Source of the DNA: a virus
IMG/VR virus record: IMGVR_UViG_3300031603_000007
Span: 1 to 49,987 of that record
Reading direction: 5' to 3' (one strand)
Length of the DNA stretch: 49,987 bases
Below the pieces are notes generated by a model. It saw only the letters and a list, made by a program, of their open reading frames with translations, had not been told where the DNA came from and did not search any database. Shown here piece by piece: positions 38,430 through 48,006 of this stretch; the first letter of the stretch is position 1; each line of letters opens with the position of its first letter. The position numbers and the translations under genes are program-made.

Positions 38430-38887
38430 ATCTTTAATGTTGTTCTTGCAAAATTATTTAATTGTGGTAGTAATTTTGTACGTATTAAGATTTTAAGGCT
38501 TTCGTCATTTAGACCAATAGCATCGCTAGATTCAATAAAAGCTTGTTTTTCTCCGTTCATTCCAGTTGAACCTATAATACCCTCCTCACCACTAATACTT
38601 AAATTTAAACCTAAAAGAAATTCACCACTCCATTCAAAGTTATATTTATTACTAGTTACTTTATAACTAGGGTCTTGTGGTGGGTCAGCAAATCTCCAAT
38701 AGCTTTCAGTTCTTGGTGCATAATTATCAAATAATCCACGTTGATTATCTTCATTATTTTTTAACTGACTTTTATTTAAATCTAATACTAACTTTTGAGC
38801 ATCTTTTAAAGCTTTAAATAGTTCCCTTACTATTGCTTTTTCGTTTAGCCTTTCCAACCTTTTTATCTGCTCTAGTATCGTTGCCAT
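38426..38887 (-). CDS. Probable tail assembly or minor tail protein (153 aa)
   Basis: 153 residues, helical first third (LEQIKRLERLNEKAIVRELF) then mixed. It overlaps the small upstream frame by 74 bases in a different register. The two lie between the tail tube and tape measure, where many phages use programmed frameshifting to make two chaperone forms. The shift needed here would be +1 (or -2). Confidence 0.55.
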   Translation of the reverse strand: MATILEQIKRLERLNEKAIVRELFKALKDAQKLVLDLNKSQLKNNEDNQRGLFDNYAPRTESYWRFADPPQDPSYKVTSNKYNFEWSGEFLLGLNLSISGEEGIIGSTGMNGEKQAFIESSDAIGLNDESLKILIRTKLLPQLNNFARTTLKI

Positions 38888-39020
38888 TTAGCTTGTCGTA
38901 AATCTTTGTTAATTCTTCGTCACTCCCAACGCCTGAATATGTTTTTAAAAATAGAGCTAAGGACTTCGGTTTGAAGCCCTTATTAAACTCTATTCTATTT
39001 TTACCTACGTTAAATACCAT
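38814..39020 (-). CDS. Small tail-region protein (68 aa)
   Basis: 68 residues beginning MVFNVGKNRIEFNKGFKPKS and ending in a lysine-rich tail. It overlaps the tail tube gene by one base and the 153-residue frame by 74 bases. It could be the short form of a frameshifted chaperone pair. No family is recognised. Confidence 0.5.
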   Translation of the reverse strand: MVFNVGKNRIEFNKGFKPKSLALFLKTYSGVGSDEELTKIYDKLNGNDTRADKKVGKAKRKSNSKGTI

Positions 39021-39907
39021 TATGCAGTTGCAAATGCGATTGGTAATGATTGATAATTATCACTTCCTATTGTAATAACACCTTTTAATCCGATAGTACC
39101 AATGGTAGCATCATCAGTTGCAATAATTGTATAAACTCCCGTTGAAGCAGTTTCAGTTACACTTGTAAGAGTTACAACAACACCACTTTCATCTTTCAAC
39201 TCCATATCAGCTAAAACTAATCCTGTTAAAATAGCATTTGTTCCTTTTACAGTAGCGGTAACACTTAAAGTAATATCACCAGTTGCAGTTGCAGCACTAT
39301 TCACAACAACATCAGCTTGGTAAACACCCTCTAAATCTTTCATATCGAAATCAGGCTGTAAAACAGCATATTCCATATCCCAATCTTCTACATCATTTTG
39401 TTCTATGATAACTGGTGTATGAGAAGGGTCAGAGAAATTTTGAGTTGTTTGAGCATTTACATAAAAACGAGATGCTTTTAAACCCTCATAAGAATCAACA
39501 CCTTTTGTATGACATCTTAAATATCCTTTTTCTGTGTAATACCAAATATTCCAACTTCTATTAGCGTGAGATTTCATTCCACTATGAACTACAATATTTT
39601 CGATAAATTGAAACATTGTTTTTCTTTTTTCTTCTTTGACAAGGAAGGTAGAACCTGCCGCTGATTCAAAGTACGAAGCCTCAATATCTTGTGGCTCGAT
39701 TTCTTGCACTGCTGGGAACGGAATAACCGTTTTTGCTATGATAGCAGCATCCCAATGTGCTTTTGTTTTTAGTTGTGCAGCAGTACCTGTAAAAGTACTT
39801 TCAGCTAAGAAAAACTTTACATCAGCACCTAACGATTTAGCACAAACCCCAACACCTGTTCCTAATAAGGCGGCATCGGCTACGCATAATTCACTATAAT
39901 TACTCAT
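39020..39907 (-). CDS. Major tail tube protein candidate (295 aa)
   Basis: 295 residues. The N-terminal two thirds form an alpha/beta protein; residues about 205-295 look like an immunoglobulin-like extension (VTATVKGTNAILTGLVLADM, ESGVVVTLTSVTETASTGVY). Tail tube proteins often carry such extensions, and it stands between the connector genes and the tape measure. Structural role is likely; the exact name is inferred. Confidence 0.65.
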   Translation of the reverse strand: MSNYSELCVADAALLGTGVGVCAKSLGADVKFFLAESTFTGTAAQLKTKAHWDAAIIAKTVIPFPAVQEIEPQDIEASYFESAAGSTFLVKEEKRKTMFQFIENIVVHSGMKSHANRSWNIWYYTEKGYLRCHTKGVDSYEGLKASRFYVNAQTTQNFSDPSHTPVIIEQNDVEDWDMEYAVLQPDFDMKDLEGVYQADVVVNSAATATGDITLSVTATVKGTNAILTGLVLADMELKDESGVVVTLTSVTETASTGVYTIIATDDATIGTIGLKGVITIGSDNYQSLPIAFATA

Positions 39908-39919
39908 TCTTTTTATTTT

Positions 39920-40429
39920 TTAAAATTCTTTAATTATTACTTTTAATTTAAACACAAAATATGGAAATATAAATTGTAATTGACTTATATCAAATCCGTC
40001 TAATGCTTTTTCTCCTTTAGTTACAGTTGTTATTTTATAGAAACTCTTAACAAAAGATTTAATTTGCTCTTTTATTTCTTCGTCTGCATAATGTGTAATA
40101 TCACCTCTAACTTTGGTTAAGTCGTCTATTATAAATATAATATCAACTTCTGTATCTGCCATACAAGTACGTGATACAACTTCCGAAGTATCATCCTCGA
40201 TAAAGAAAAAATGTAAACCACTTATTCTATCATCAGTTAATAACTCTTTGTATTCTCCATTACCAATATAAGATAAGGGTTTTGTTACTCCATTTTTATT
40301 ATCTACATAAGCCCTTCCATAAGCTGTAACATCGCAAGTAAACGCATCATTAATTTTAGTATATAAAACTTCTTGAAGCCTTTGTATTGGCAAATCTACA
40401 CCTACTGGATTTTCTTTTAAATAAATCAT
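39920..40429 (-). CDS. Probable tail terminator / joining protein (169 aa)
   Basis: 169 residues with a helix start (PIQRLQEVLYTKINDAFTCD) and strands (VDIIFIIDDLTKV, FIFPYFVFKLKVII). Size and place just upstream of the tail tube fit a tail terminator or head-tail joining protein. It overlaps the upstream gene by one base. No motif is recognised. Confidence 0.55.
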   Translation of the reverse strand: MIYLKENPVGVDLPIQRLQEVLYTKINDAFTCDVTAYGRAYVDNKNGVTKPLSYIGNGEYKELLTDDRISGLHFFFIEDDTSEVVSRTCMADTEVDIIFIIDDLTKVRGDITHYADEEIKEQIKSFVKSFYKITTVTKGEKALDGFDISQLQFIFPYFVFKLKVIIKEF

Positions 40430-41553
40430 TAAAAAGTAGTATTAGTTACTTCGTACTTATTAAATCCTAATTGAGTGTCAAAAGAACGTTTCATTAACTT
40501 GATAGTTTCTTTTCTCTCATCGTTGTATCTCTTTACAATAGTATCTGCTTTGTCATTTTTAACTTCAGCTATTAATAAATCACTATTCATTTGAATACGT
40601 TGTTGTACATTATTCCTATTACTAGGATTATGTAAAAACATTTGGAAAACCATATATTCAAAAGTAGCTTTTATATAATTAGCAAACTCACTAAATGTAT
40701 TATCAATATAAGTAGTTGAATCTAAAAAAGCAGTAATATTAAACCCTAATCCGTTACCCGTTGTATTGTATGAGTATTCAGCATCTTCAGCAGTATCACC
40801 TGTTCCATTTGCAGTATAAGCCACAAAACCAATATATCTTAAAGGATCGATTGAATAATTGTTAGTTTCAACTTCTGTTGAATCAATAGCAAATATCCAT
40901 TTTCCTTCTCCTTTAAAAGTGTAGTCTAATGTCTTAAATTCCACTATTCCGTTACTTGGTGTTATCGTTAAAGTGTCAATTAAAACACCTTGATTAATAA
41001 CATACAAATTAACAGGAGTTGTAGATTTTTTCTGAAATGAAATCTGATTTAACCGTATTGAAGTGTAATCTGAACCTTTAGGCTCAAATATCCACGCTGC
41101 ATAATCATTTGGTAATTGAACTGTATTTTTACCTACTTCGTATAACTTTTGATTATTAACCAATCTTTTAGTTAATCTCAAATCTGAATATACTCTATCT
41201 TTAACTTGCTTAATAAAATTCTTTAATCTCAAAGATTCTAAATTAGTTTCTAACCAATATGTAGTTTCAGTATCAGGACTTTTCCCAATACCACCTAATA
41301 TTGATTGATATATTTTAGAATTATGTGTAACTAAATCTTTTCTATTTCTAGTAGTATTAAAAACATCATAAGTAGTCGAAACATCCCAATCTTCAGGTAT
41401 AATATCAAAATTAGGTAAGAAATGCAAAAGATTTTCAAGCGTAATAGATGGGTGTACGCCACTATTTAGATACATACCACTTGTTGGTATATCTTTTAAT
41501 TCTGTATCAAGTACTATTTCACTTGAAAAATCCTCTGCTATTCCTAATATCAT
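40429..41553 (-). CDS. Probable head-tail connector-region structural protein (374 aa)
   Basis: 374 residues with a central beta domain (QISFQKKSTTPVNLYVINQG) and a helical C-terminus (FEYMVFQMFLHNPSNRNNVQ). It follows the capsid and decoration-like genes and precedes the terminator candidate. Function is inferred from place only. Confidence 0.5.
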   Translation of the reverse strand: MILGIAEDFSSEIVLDTELKDIPTSGMYLNSGVHPSITLENLLHFLPNFDIIPEDWDVSTTYDVFNTTRNRKDLVTHNSKIYQSILGGIGKSPDTETTYWLETNLESLRLKNFIKQVKDRVYSDLRLTKRLVNNQKLYEVGKNTVQLPNDYAAWIFEPKGSDYTSIRLNQISFQKKSTTPVNLYVINQGVLIDTLTITPSNGIVEFKTLDYTFKGEGKWIFAIDSTEVETNNYSIDPLRYIGFVAYTANGTGDTAEDAEYSYNTTGNGLGFNITAFLDSTTYIDNTFSEFANYIKATFEYMVFQMFLHNPSNRNNVQQRIQMNSDLLIAEVKNDKADTIVKRYNDERKETIKLMKRSFDTQLGFNKYEVTNTTF

Positions 41554-41563
41554 AACTTATCTA

Positions 41564-41995
41564 TTAAACGTCAGTAAAAGTTAAAGCAACAGTTGTTTTA
41601 GCATTACCCTCTACATACCAATTAACTCCATCACAAACTAATCTAACTCTATCACCTATTTCTTCAATAGTAGATACAAAACTAATTGTATTTTCATCTG
41701 CGGCAGGAATAAATCCACCTGCAACTAAAGCACCACCTTGAATAACACTTGTTGAACTTACAATAGTCCAGTCAGTTGTAGCAAAAGCCAAACCAACTAT
41801 AAATTCAAATACCAATCCTTTTTCAAGTGCAGGTAATGTAATTGCAGCACCAGCAGCAGCTTTAAGTGTGAAAATTTTTCCACTATCAACTTCCGTAAGT
41901 ACTTTTGCTGCTGTAATATCTTCATTTCTAGCGATAAAACCACCGCCTTCAGCAGGAACTCTTGTTCCGTCTGCTAATGTTATATAATATTTCAT
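41564..41995 (-). CDS. Capsid decoration-like protein (143 aa)
   Basis: 143 residues, Ala/Gly/Thr-rich, all-beta pattern (GKIFTLKAAAGAAITLPALE) with few charged residues. It lies 11 bases downstream of the major capsid candidate. Head decoration or head fibre proteins commonly have this size and place. Not recognised by motif. Confidence 0.5.
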   Translation of the reverse strand: MKYYITLADGTRVPAEGGGFIARNEDITAAKVLTEVDSGKIFTLKAAAGAAITLPALEKGLVFEFIVGLAFATTDWTIVSSTSVIQGGALVAGGFIPAADENTISFVSTIEEIGDRVRLVCDGVNWYVEGNAKTTVALTFTDV

Positions 41996-42006
41996 CTTTC
42001 TTTATA

Positions 42007-43083
42007 TTATGTAGTTAAACCTGTTATTTTCACAACATCATTTGCTCTTGTGCTTAAATCCGAATTATAAGGATAAACAACATAAAATCTAGTCCAAATA
42101 CCCATTTCCTCGAAATGTGACATAATTGTATTTGAATCCGAACCTGAAGTAATCAAAGCATCTGCATTAGTTGCTTCTTTATTCGTGTAAATATTCGCTC
42201 TCATTCTAGTGAAAGGAATTTCCATATCAGAAACAGACCATTTTTTACCTGCTATTTCTGTTCCGTTAGCAAAGTCAAAAGGATAGTTTTCATAAACCCC
42301 CATTGCACCATCTCTTAAAAACCAACCATTGAAAATATCTGAACCAGCAGCTACATTTCCACTTTCGTGCATCCTATCCATTGGTAAGAAGCCTAAAGCT
42401 TGTAAGTTTTTATCGTTATTAGCACCATACTTTGCAGCTTCTGCTTTTTGAATAGCTAAACCTGCTCTATTAGTAATAATACGATATTGACCACCTAATT
42501 CATTAGATGCCATAAGTTGTTCTAGTTGATAGAACATTGTATCTTTTTGGGCAGCTAATTTAATATTCAGCTTATCAGTACCAGTATCAAAAGCATAATC
42601 ACCTGCTGTTGCAGATACTTGTGCTGTGTTTGCTAAAACTTGTGTTTTTCTAGTTTCTAAAACAGTCGCTAATAAACTTTCAATAGTATTACCCATTGCA
42701 TAGGCAATATTTTTCATTTTTTGATCTCTAGCAAAATCTGAATCAACCATATTGTTTCCATAAGTTGATGGATAATGTCTAAAACCACTAAATACATCAT
42801 ACGCAGTAAATGAATACTTTGCTGATTCTTCTAAATTTGCTGGAATGAAATCGAAACCTGGAGTTTGATTCACAACAACCGTTTGGTCTTTAATAACAGG
42901 TATTTCAACTGCTCTTAAAGACGATGTACTAGCCAACTGTGCTTTTGCACTTGGAGGCATAAAATCTACAAATTGAGTAGATTCTTTAACTGCGTCAATA
43001 ATTCCTAGTTCAGAAAACCTTTTTTCATTGGTAGCGTCTGAAACTTGAATGTTGTTCCACAGAGAAGCATTAATGTAACTCAT
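42007..43083 (-). CDS. Major capsid protein candidate (358 aa)
   Basis: 358 residues, with a long N-terminal arm, TSSLRAVEIPVIKDQTVVVN, a central helix (NIAYAMGNTIESLLATVLET) and C-terminal strands (IWTRFYVVYPYNSDL). Size, place after the scaffold-like gene, and pattern fit an HK97-fold capsid protein. It has the tidy composition of a highly expressed protein. No other gene here is a better candidate. Confidence 0.75.
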   Translation of the reverse strand: MSYINASLWNNIQVSDATNEKRFSELGIIDAVKESTQFVDFMPPSAKAQLASTSSLRAVEIPVIKDQTVVVNQTPGFDFIPANLEESAKYSFTAYDVFSGFRHYPSTYGNNMVDSDFARDQKMKNIAYAMGNTIESLLATVLETRKTQVLANTAQVSATAGDYAFDTGTDKLNIKLAAQKDTMFYQLEQLMASNELGGQYRIITNRAGLAIQKAEAAKYGANNDKNLQALGFLPMDRMHESGNVAAGSDIFNGWFLRDGAMGVYENYPFDFANGTEIAGKKWSVSDMEIPFTRMRANIYTNKEATNADALITSGSDSNTIMSHFEEMGIWTRFYVVYPYNSDLSTRANDVVKITGLTT

Positions 43084-43126
43084 CTTTTATATATTTAAAA
43101 TTAATTATTATTTTAGCGTTCTCTCG

Positions 43127-44005
43127 CTACTTCTTATTCAATATAGCCTTATTAAGTTTGGCAAAACTTGTAGCATAGTCACTATTTGTAACATTGACAC
43201 CTTGCTTAGTTAAATATTCTCTTATTAACTGTGAACGTTGCTCTGCATCAATATTTTCAGGAACTTTAAATGGAACACCCTCTATATCTGCTAAATTAGC
43301 TTGACTAGAATTAGTACCACCTTGCTGTCTACCTTTTAATAAAGTATTTATATTTTCATCTTTACTTACTAAATCTGATAAATCTAGTATTCTATGTTTG
43401 TTTTCTTTGTCAATTGCTTTTGGTTTACCATCAACAATTTCTAAATCATATTTTGCTAAAACACCATCTTTAAATTCACTCCATTTAGCATCTGATTCGT
43501 ATTTATTTACTGTATCAGGAAAATTAGGTTTCACACCATTAAATGCTACTTGTAATTTAGTCGTGTTATATTTCTCAAATAAAGGTTCAAACTTTTCAGC
43601 TTTTTCTTTTAACTCATCAAAATTAGCATACTTTTGAAGTAATGTATCTTTTTCGCCCTCTAAAGTTGTAATCTTAGTAATTAAATCTTTATCACCTTTA
43701 AAATCTTTTATCTTAGTTTCGTACTCTAATTTTGAAGTATCTAATTCAGATAATTTACTAGCATTAAATTCACCCCACGCTCTAGGAATATAATCACCTG
43801 CTTTTTCTCCTTGTGTTCTTGCTATTTTAGTATCTGTGCTTATTTTATTTAAAGCACCATCTAAAATTGCTTCTGCATTTTTATTAGCTAATCCCTCAAA
43901 TTCTTGTTTTGAAGTCGCTATTTGTTCAGAAAGAAAAGTTGAAACTTTCGTTGTGTTTTCTTCTGTTAATCCTAATTCCGTTATTTGTTCTGCTGATAAT
44001 TCCAT
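43127..44005 (-). CDS. Scaffolding-like protein (292 aa)
   Basis: 292 residues, charged and mostly helical, with a coiled coil near residues 100-150 (LITKITTLEGEKDTLLQKYA) and a polar C-terminus. This is the usual make-up of scaffold proteins, and it lies directly upstream of the capsid candidate. No protease domain is visible. Confidence 0.65.
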   Translation of the reverse strand: MELSAEQITELGLTEENTTKVSTFLSEQIATSKQEFEGLANKNAEAILDGALNKISTDTKIARTQGEKAGDYIPRAWGEFNASKLSELDTSKLEYETKIKDFKGDKDLITKITTLEGEKDTLLQKYANFDELKEKAEKFEPLFEKYNTTKLQVAFNGVKPNFPDTVNKYESDAKWSEFKDGVLAKYDLEIVDGKPKAIDKENKHRILDLSDLVSKDENINTLLKGRQQGGTNSSQANLADIEGVPFKVPENIDAEQRSQLIREYLTKQGVNVTNSDYATSFAKLNKAILNKK

Positions 44006-44017
44006 AATATTCTTTTA

Positions 44018-44485
44018 TTATTTCGTTAATTCTTCTTTTAGTTTTTTAACGCCCATCTTGTGATGTGGCTTTTTGTTAAACTTAGCTTCGTATTTAGATT
44101 GTAATTCAGCTAACTCATCGTCATCTTCCTCTACTACAAGTTTCTTATCTTTATTCATTAGAAGTTCTATTTTCGCTTCTAGGTCTGCTATTCTTTGTTG
44201 TTCAGGTGTCAATCTTACAGTTTGGTCGCCTTTATGTGCAAATTCAACTTCTTCTTCTATGTTTTTTGGAATATCAGATTTAATATATTTATCCCCTTCC
44301 CATTCCAAAACTTTCTCAACACTAACTTTGCAAAATCCATTGGCAACTAATCGTTTTAAATAATTGTGCCATTCTAAAGTATCATAAATTAATGCTACTT
44401 TATTGTTTTCATTTTCTACTTTGTTATTCTCGTCTTTAAGAATCTTCGTCCCTCGGTAAACTCTCAGGTGTACTACTTTTTTCAT
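44018..44485 (-). CDS. Hypothetical protein between portal and scaffold (155 aa)
   Basis: 155 residues: a beta start (VVHLRVYRGTKILKDENNKV), then an acidic middle and a helical lysine-rich end with ELAELQSKYEAKF-like segments. Its start overlaps the portal end by 50 bases, next to an (ATT)n run. Many phages carry a small protein here; its role is unknown. Confidence 0.55.
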   Translation of the reverse strand: MKKVVHLRVYRGTKILKDENNKVENENNKVALIYDTLEWHNYLKRLVANGFCKVSVEKVLEWEGDKYIKSDIPKNIEEEVEFAHKGDQTVRLTPEQQRIADLEAKIELLMNKDKKLVVEEDDDELAELQSKYEAKFNKKPHHKMGVKKLKEELTK

Positions 44486-46178
44486 AATTGTCCTTAATTA
44501 TTATTATTATTAAATTATTTATTAAAACTACTTTCTCATTTTCTGTTCCACTAAGCAAATTCCAAAAACTAAAAATATCACCATACAAAGATTCAAATAA
44601 ACCAACCCAATAATTAAATCGTGTTTGGTATTGGAAAGTAATATCTCCAACTTGATTCTGTGTTACTGCAATATCAAAATCTTCTTTAATAGCATAAGGA
44701 AGTAAATGTAAAAGTATGTATTCTCTTGTAAAATTATCTTTGTTAAATCTATTTCTGTTTCTAGCAGATTTCAAAAGCAAACTTCTTGTTTCAATAGGAT
44801 TAGGCGAAACCTTAATCATATCGTAAATAGACTTCTGCGTATCTAAGAAAAAGTCTGAACCATAAAATGCTTCATTTGATATGTTATCCTTACCAAATTG
44901 TAATGCCAAAAAATTATAATCGCTTCTCGTTCTTAATCTACTTAATTGCATTGATAAATCTCTCAACTTATCTTGCCTTGATACAATCGTTACTTTATTT
45001 ATTTCTGAATCACTTTTAGATCCTTCAGGAGTACTTCCCTCTGAATAGTCGCCAATGACATTAGAAATAATACTCGCTCTAACTTCTTTAATTCGTGAAT
45101 TAAGATAAGTCAAAGCTTCTGTTGGTATATAAAAGAAATTAAGATAGTTGGTTACAACATCCATATCAACACTACCATCTTCTTTTAAAACTAAAGGAAC
45201 TTTTACTCTTGTTCCAGTTTGCATACCACTATCTTGTGAATCAACATTACCTTTTACTTCAGGAGATTGATTCTTTAATGTTTGTAAAGACATTGGCTCA
45301 CCATCTTCTCCAACACCATCTTTGTTTTCATTTACAACACCTGTATCTAATTGGGTTACGATTGGAATAGCACCATTAGGCTCTACCATTCGTTGCATTG
45401 TTTTTAAGAAAACGTATTCTTCTAATTCTTCTCTAGTGAAAGAAAAAATTGATTTTCTAATTACATCGCTTTCAGAAAATGATTCTGAACTTATATAATC
45501 AGCAGGACATCTACCTAAATCGTGTGGAACTTCTACTGTTGGTATTTCTTCTATTAATCCTTGTTCGTTGTATTCATAAAATTGATAACTAACATCATCA
45601 ATATATAAAACACCTTTCTTTAATTCGTTTTCGTGTGGTATTTGTGCTGAATACGCAATACGATTAATCACACTATTGTTAGAATCTATTGAAATAACAT
45701 TATCAATAGAAATTATTGATTTGTATGGGGAATTAATATCTTTTAAATCTACAACGCAAATATCATTATGTCTAAATAGTAAAGCGTTAAACATTTGATT
45801 ATCAAACTCGCTTACATCTAAAGATTTAGGGTTTTTGACCAATTCACCATTAACTTCATACTTGAAAAATGAATCTTCAGAAAAGAATACACGACCTAAA
45901 GGTGTTTTTATCTTATCATTAACTAATCTCGCAGAAGGTAAAGGGTGTCTTAAATACTTATATATTAAAAGGAAATTTTCTGTTTTGAAAACACTTTTAA
46001 CGAAGTTTAGGAAATAATCGTTTCCTTGATATTTTCTTTCAGCCCATTGTTTGATATTCGCAGAACTAACTTCCTCTTGTACTTTAGATTCAGTAAAGTA
46101 TGAAAGTTGTTTCTGTTGCCTACAGGCAATCATCAAATCGTTGCTATTATGTTTGCTTTGAATGAATTTTCTTGGCAC
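44436..46178 (-). CDS. Portal protein candidate (580 aa)
   Basis: 580 residues from a GTG start. It lies between the large terminase and the scaffold and capsid genes, where the portal belongs, and has a fitting length and mixed alpha/beta pattern, with a long helical C-terminal half (EINKVTIVSRQDKLRDLSMQ). The C-terminus runs through an (AAT)n tract that encodes a run of isoleucines. A TACCTTTG box at 46200-46207 lies 22 bases upstream of the start. Assigned by position. Confidence 0.65.
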   Translation of the reverse strand: MPRKFIQSKHNSNDLMIACRQQKQLSYFTESKVQEEVSSANIKQWAERKYQGNDYFLNFVKSVFKTENFLLIYKYLRHPLPSARLVNDKIKTPLGRVFFSEDSFFKYEVNGELVKNPKSLDVSEFDNQMFNALLFRHNDICVVDLKDINSPYKSIISIDNVISIDSNNSVINRIAYSAQIPHENELKKGVLYIDDVSYQFYEYNEQGLIEEIPTVEVPHDLGRCPADYISSESFSESDVIRKSIFSFTREELEEYVFLKTMQRMVEPNGAIPIVTQLDTGVVNENKDGVGEDGEPMSLQTLKNQSPEVKGNVDSQDSGMQTGTRVKVPLVLKEDGSVDMDVVTNYLNFFYIPTEALTYLNSRIKEVRASIISNVIGDYSEGSTPEGSKSDSEINKVTIVSRQDKLRDLSMQLSRLRTRSDYNFLALQFGKDNISNEAFYGSDFFLDTQKSIYDMIKVSPNPIETRSLLLKSARNRNRFNKDNFTREYILLHLLPYAIKEDFDIAVTQNQVGDITFQYQTRFNYWVGLFESLYGDIFSFWNLLSGTENEKVVLINNLIIIIIKDNYEKSSTPESLPRDEDS

Positions 46179-46199
46179 TATAAAATATATTTATAAACA

Positions 46200-46207
46200 C
46201 AAAGGTA
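46200..46207 (-). promoter_or_regulatory. Promoter box TACCTTTG before the portal gene
   Basis: The minus strand reads TACCTTTG. With the usual start a few bases downstream, the portal mRNA would have a leader of only about 15 bases. It would allow structural genes to be expressed apart from the terminase. Confidence 0.5.
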
Positions 46208-46264
46208 AGAATAAATAATGATATAACAATAATTTATAGAAAAAATAATTTATATAGAGAAAGT

Positions 46265-46438
46265 TTATAAGAATATATCTTCGGAAATCTTATCTTGAAG
46301 TTGCCCAATTTCAGTATCTAGCGATTCTAATTTTAGTTTAAAACTACCATCAGTATCTAGCCCAAAAGTATTATTTTTAATATTAGAATGAATTAACCTC
46401 ATTCTTTCGAGTATTTTATCCTCTAATTCTTGTTCCAT
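46265..46438 (-). CDS. Small charged protein, module copy 1 gene Y (57 aa)
   Basis: 57 residues, helical, with the core SNIKNNTFGLDTDGSFKLKL. It is clearly a paralogue of 48814-48984, which reads SNIKNNTFSFDTDGSFKLRL at the same place. It follows the 57-residue gene X three bases upstream, as in the other copy. Function is unknown; it may form a coiled coil. Confidence 0.65.
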   Translation of the reverse strand: MEQELEDKILERMRLIHSNIKNNTFGLDTDGSFKLKLESLDTEIGQLQDKISEDIFL

Positions 46439-46441
46439 AAC

Positions 46442-46615
46442 TTAATTATAGTAAACATTAGCATTATACCCAAGATGCCTTAAAATAGCCTTAATATGGT
46501 CGCCATCGCTATCCACTCTCTCGCCATTGATAATCAAATAGCTATTCCTACAAACGCAATTACCATCGTCATCATCTTGCTCAAAAGTTTCTATAATAAT
46601 GTCTAAATCATCCAT
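46442..46615 (-). CDS. Small acidic protein, module copy 1 gene X (57 aa)
   Basis: 57 residues with a run of aspartates and the C-terminal core INGERVDSDGDHIKAILRHL. Paralogue of 48987-49169, which has INGELVDSDGNHIEAVLRHL. It is the first gene of a two-gene module downstream of terL. Confidence 0.65.
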   Translation of the reverse strand: MDDLDIIIETFEQDDDDGNCVCRNSYLIINGERVDSDGDHIKAILRHLGYNANVYYN

Positions 46616-46665
46616 AATAAATATTTATAGGTTAAAATTAAACATAATTAACCAAATAACCAAAT

Positions 46666-48006
46666 CTAACACCATTTAACAACCAAATCTTTGAATGTCT
46701 TTACTTCAGTGAGCATACGCATCATCATCATATCTGCAAAATCAGGACTACGACCTAAACGCTCTTTCAAAACAGACTTTTTTTCCAACCTTATTTTCCC
46801 ATCATCTTCAAGTGGTTGTTTCTTAATTTGCTCCAATTCTTCAAGTATTTGTTTAGAATATGATTTTTCCTCAATCATAATTTCATTCTTATTAACCATT
46901 TCTGATAACTTAAAGTAGCATTGAGTTTTTAGATTGTTATAATTATCATTACCAAATGCCTTTCCATTATTACGAAATGCTTTAGCCCCCTTTAAAAACC
47001 CAGTCTTAGTTGATTGTACTACGAATTTTCTAATACCATCAGCATCATAAATCACATTCCGAATAGGTATTCCGTATTTCAGCCTTAAATCATTAATCTT
47101 TTTACTTACTTGTGTTTCATCAATTTTATCTATGGCAATTATTTTCTCTAAAACAAATCCGTTCCATATCCCAATAGCGAATATATCACTTCCTTGATAA
47201 GCTATATCTGCTGTTAAGTATTTAGTACCATCTTTAACAATATGGTCGTTAATCCATAAATCAGTTATTTTAGCGTAGTCAAATAATCTAGTTGGATCAT
47301 TATCGAATTCCCAATTCCCGAAGATAAGTCGCTGTTTTCCAGACTCATCTAAAGTATCTAATAAACCTTGGTAGTATTCTTCAGACATTGTTTTGTTATC
47401 TTTCGGCAACGCTTGAATAAACTTTTTATAAGGCTCTAAAGTTCCGTCTTTATCTTTTTTGTAATATTTTGTATAAAGGTAATTATGGCTAGGATTACAA
47501 ACTTCTAATAATTTCTTTTTCAATCCAAATTCTTCATTCTTCCAACGACCTAAACTAATAAATAAATTATTCCTACATTCTTCCTCAAATTCACCAGCTT
47601 CCTCAATTGCTCCTCTTGTCATCTGCATCGAACCAAATCTTGTATATAAAGGATCAGAAGGTAAATATTTTGCATCTAAAAATAATACTTTACTACCATT
47701 ATGCAAGTGCCAAGTATTATGCTTCCCATCATATCTGTACATTTGGTCTGTAATACCCCAATGGTCGAAAACTTCATAAATTGAAGGTGTAGTATGCTTT
47801 ACTAAATCAGCAAGTGTCTTACGTGCGATAAAATATCTAGTATTTGGGTACATAAAAGCATCACCGAAAATAAGTGAGCATAAAAGATACGATTTTCCAC
47901 CTCCTTTTGCTCCACCATACACTATACTCGTAGTTTCATCATCTATCCAATACTTTATAGCTTGTAACTGCTTTTTATTACCTCTGACGTTAAATTTAAC
48001 TTCCAT
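46666..48006 (-). CDS. terL: Terminase large subunit
   Basis: 446 residues; the ATPase-nuclease that pumps DNA into the capsid and cuts it. Walker A is GGAKGGGKS (31-39), and the Walker B region is around RGAIEEAGEF (131-140). The RNase H-like nuclease has Asp267 in LTADIAYQG, Asp321/323 in IYDADG, and Asp422/425 in PDFADM. Length and motif order are complete. An HNH gene overlaps its start by 11 bases, and a duplicated two-gene module flanks the pair. Confidence 0.95.
   Translation of the reverse strand: MEVKFNVRGNKKQLQAIKYWIDDETTSIVYGGAKGGGKSYLLCSLIFGDAFMYPNTRYFIARKTLADLVKHTTPSIYEVFDHWGITDQMYRYDGKHNTWHLHNGSKVLFLDAKYLPSDPLYTRFGSMQMTRGAIEEAGEFEEECRNNLFISLGRWKNEEFGLKKKLLEVCNPSHNYLYTKYYKKDKDGTLEPYKKFIQALPKDNKTMSEEYYQGLLDTLDESGKQRLIFGNWEFDNDPTRLFDYAKITDLWINDHIVKDGTKYLTADIAYQGSDIFAIGIWNGFVLEKIIAIDKIDETQVSKKINDLRLKYGIPIRNVIYDADGIRKFVVQSTKTGFLKGAKAFRNNGKAFGNDNYNNLKTQCYFKLSEMVNKNEIMIEEKSYSKQILEELEQIKKQPLEDDGKIRLEKKSVLKERLGRSPDFADMMMMRMLTEVKTFKDLVVKWC

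Noticed and set aside
43398-44363. Plus-strand frames within the late block
   Set aside because: They are antisense shadows of the scaffold, portal and neighbouring genes, with low-complexity Ser/Phe/Leu content.
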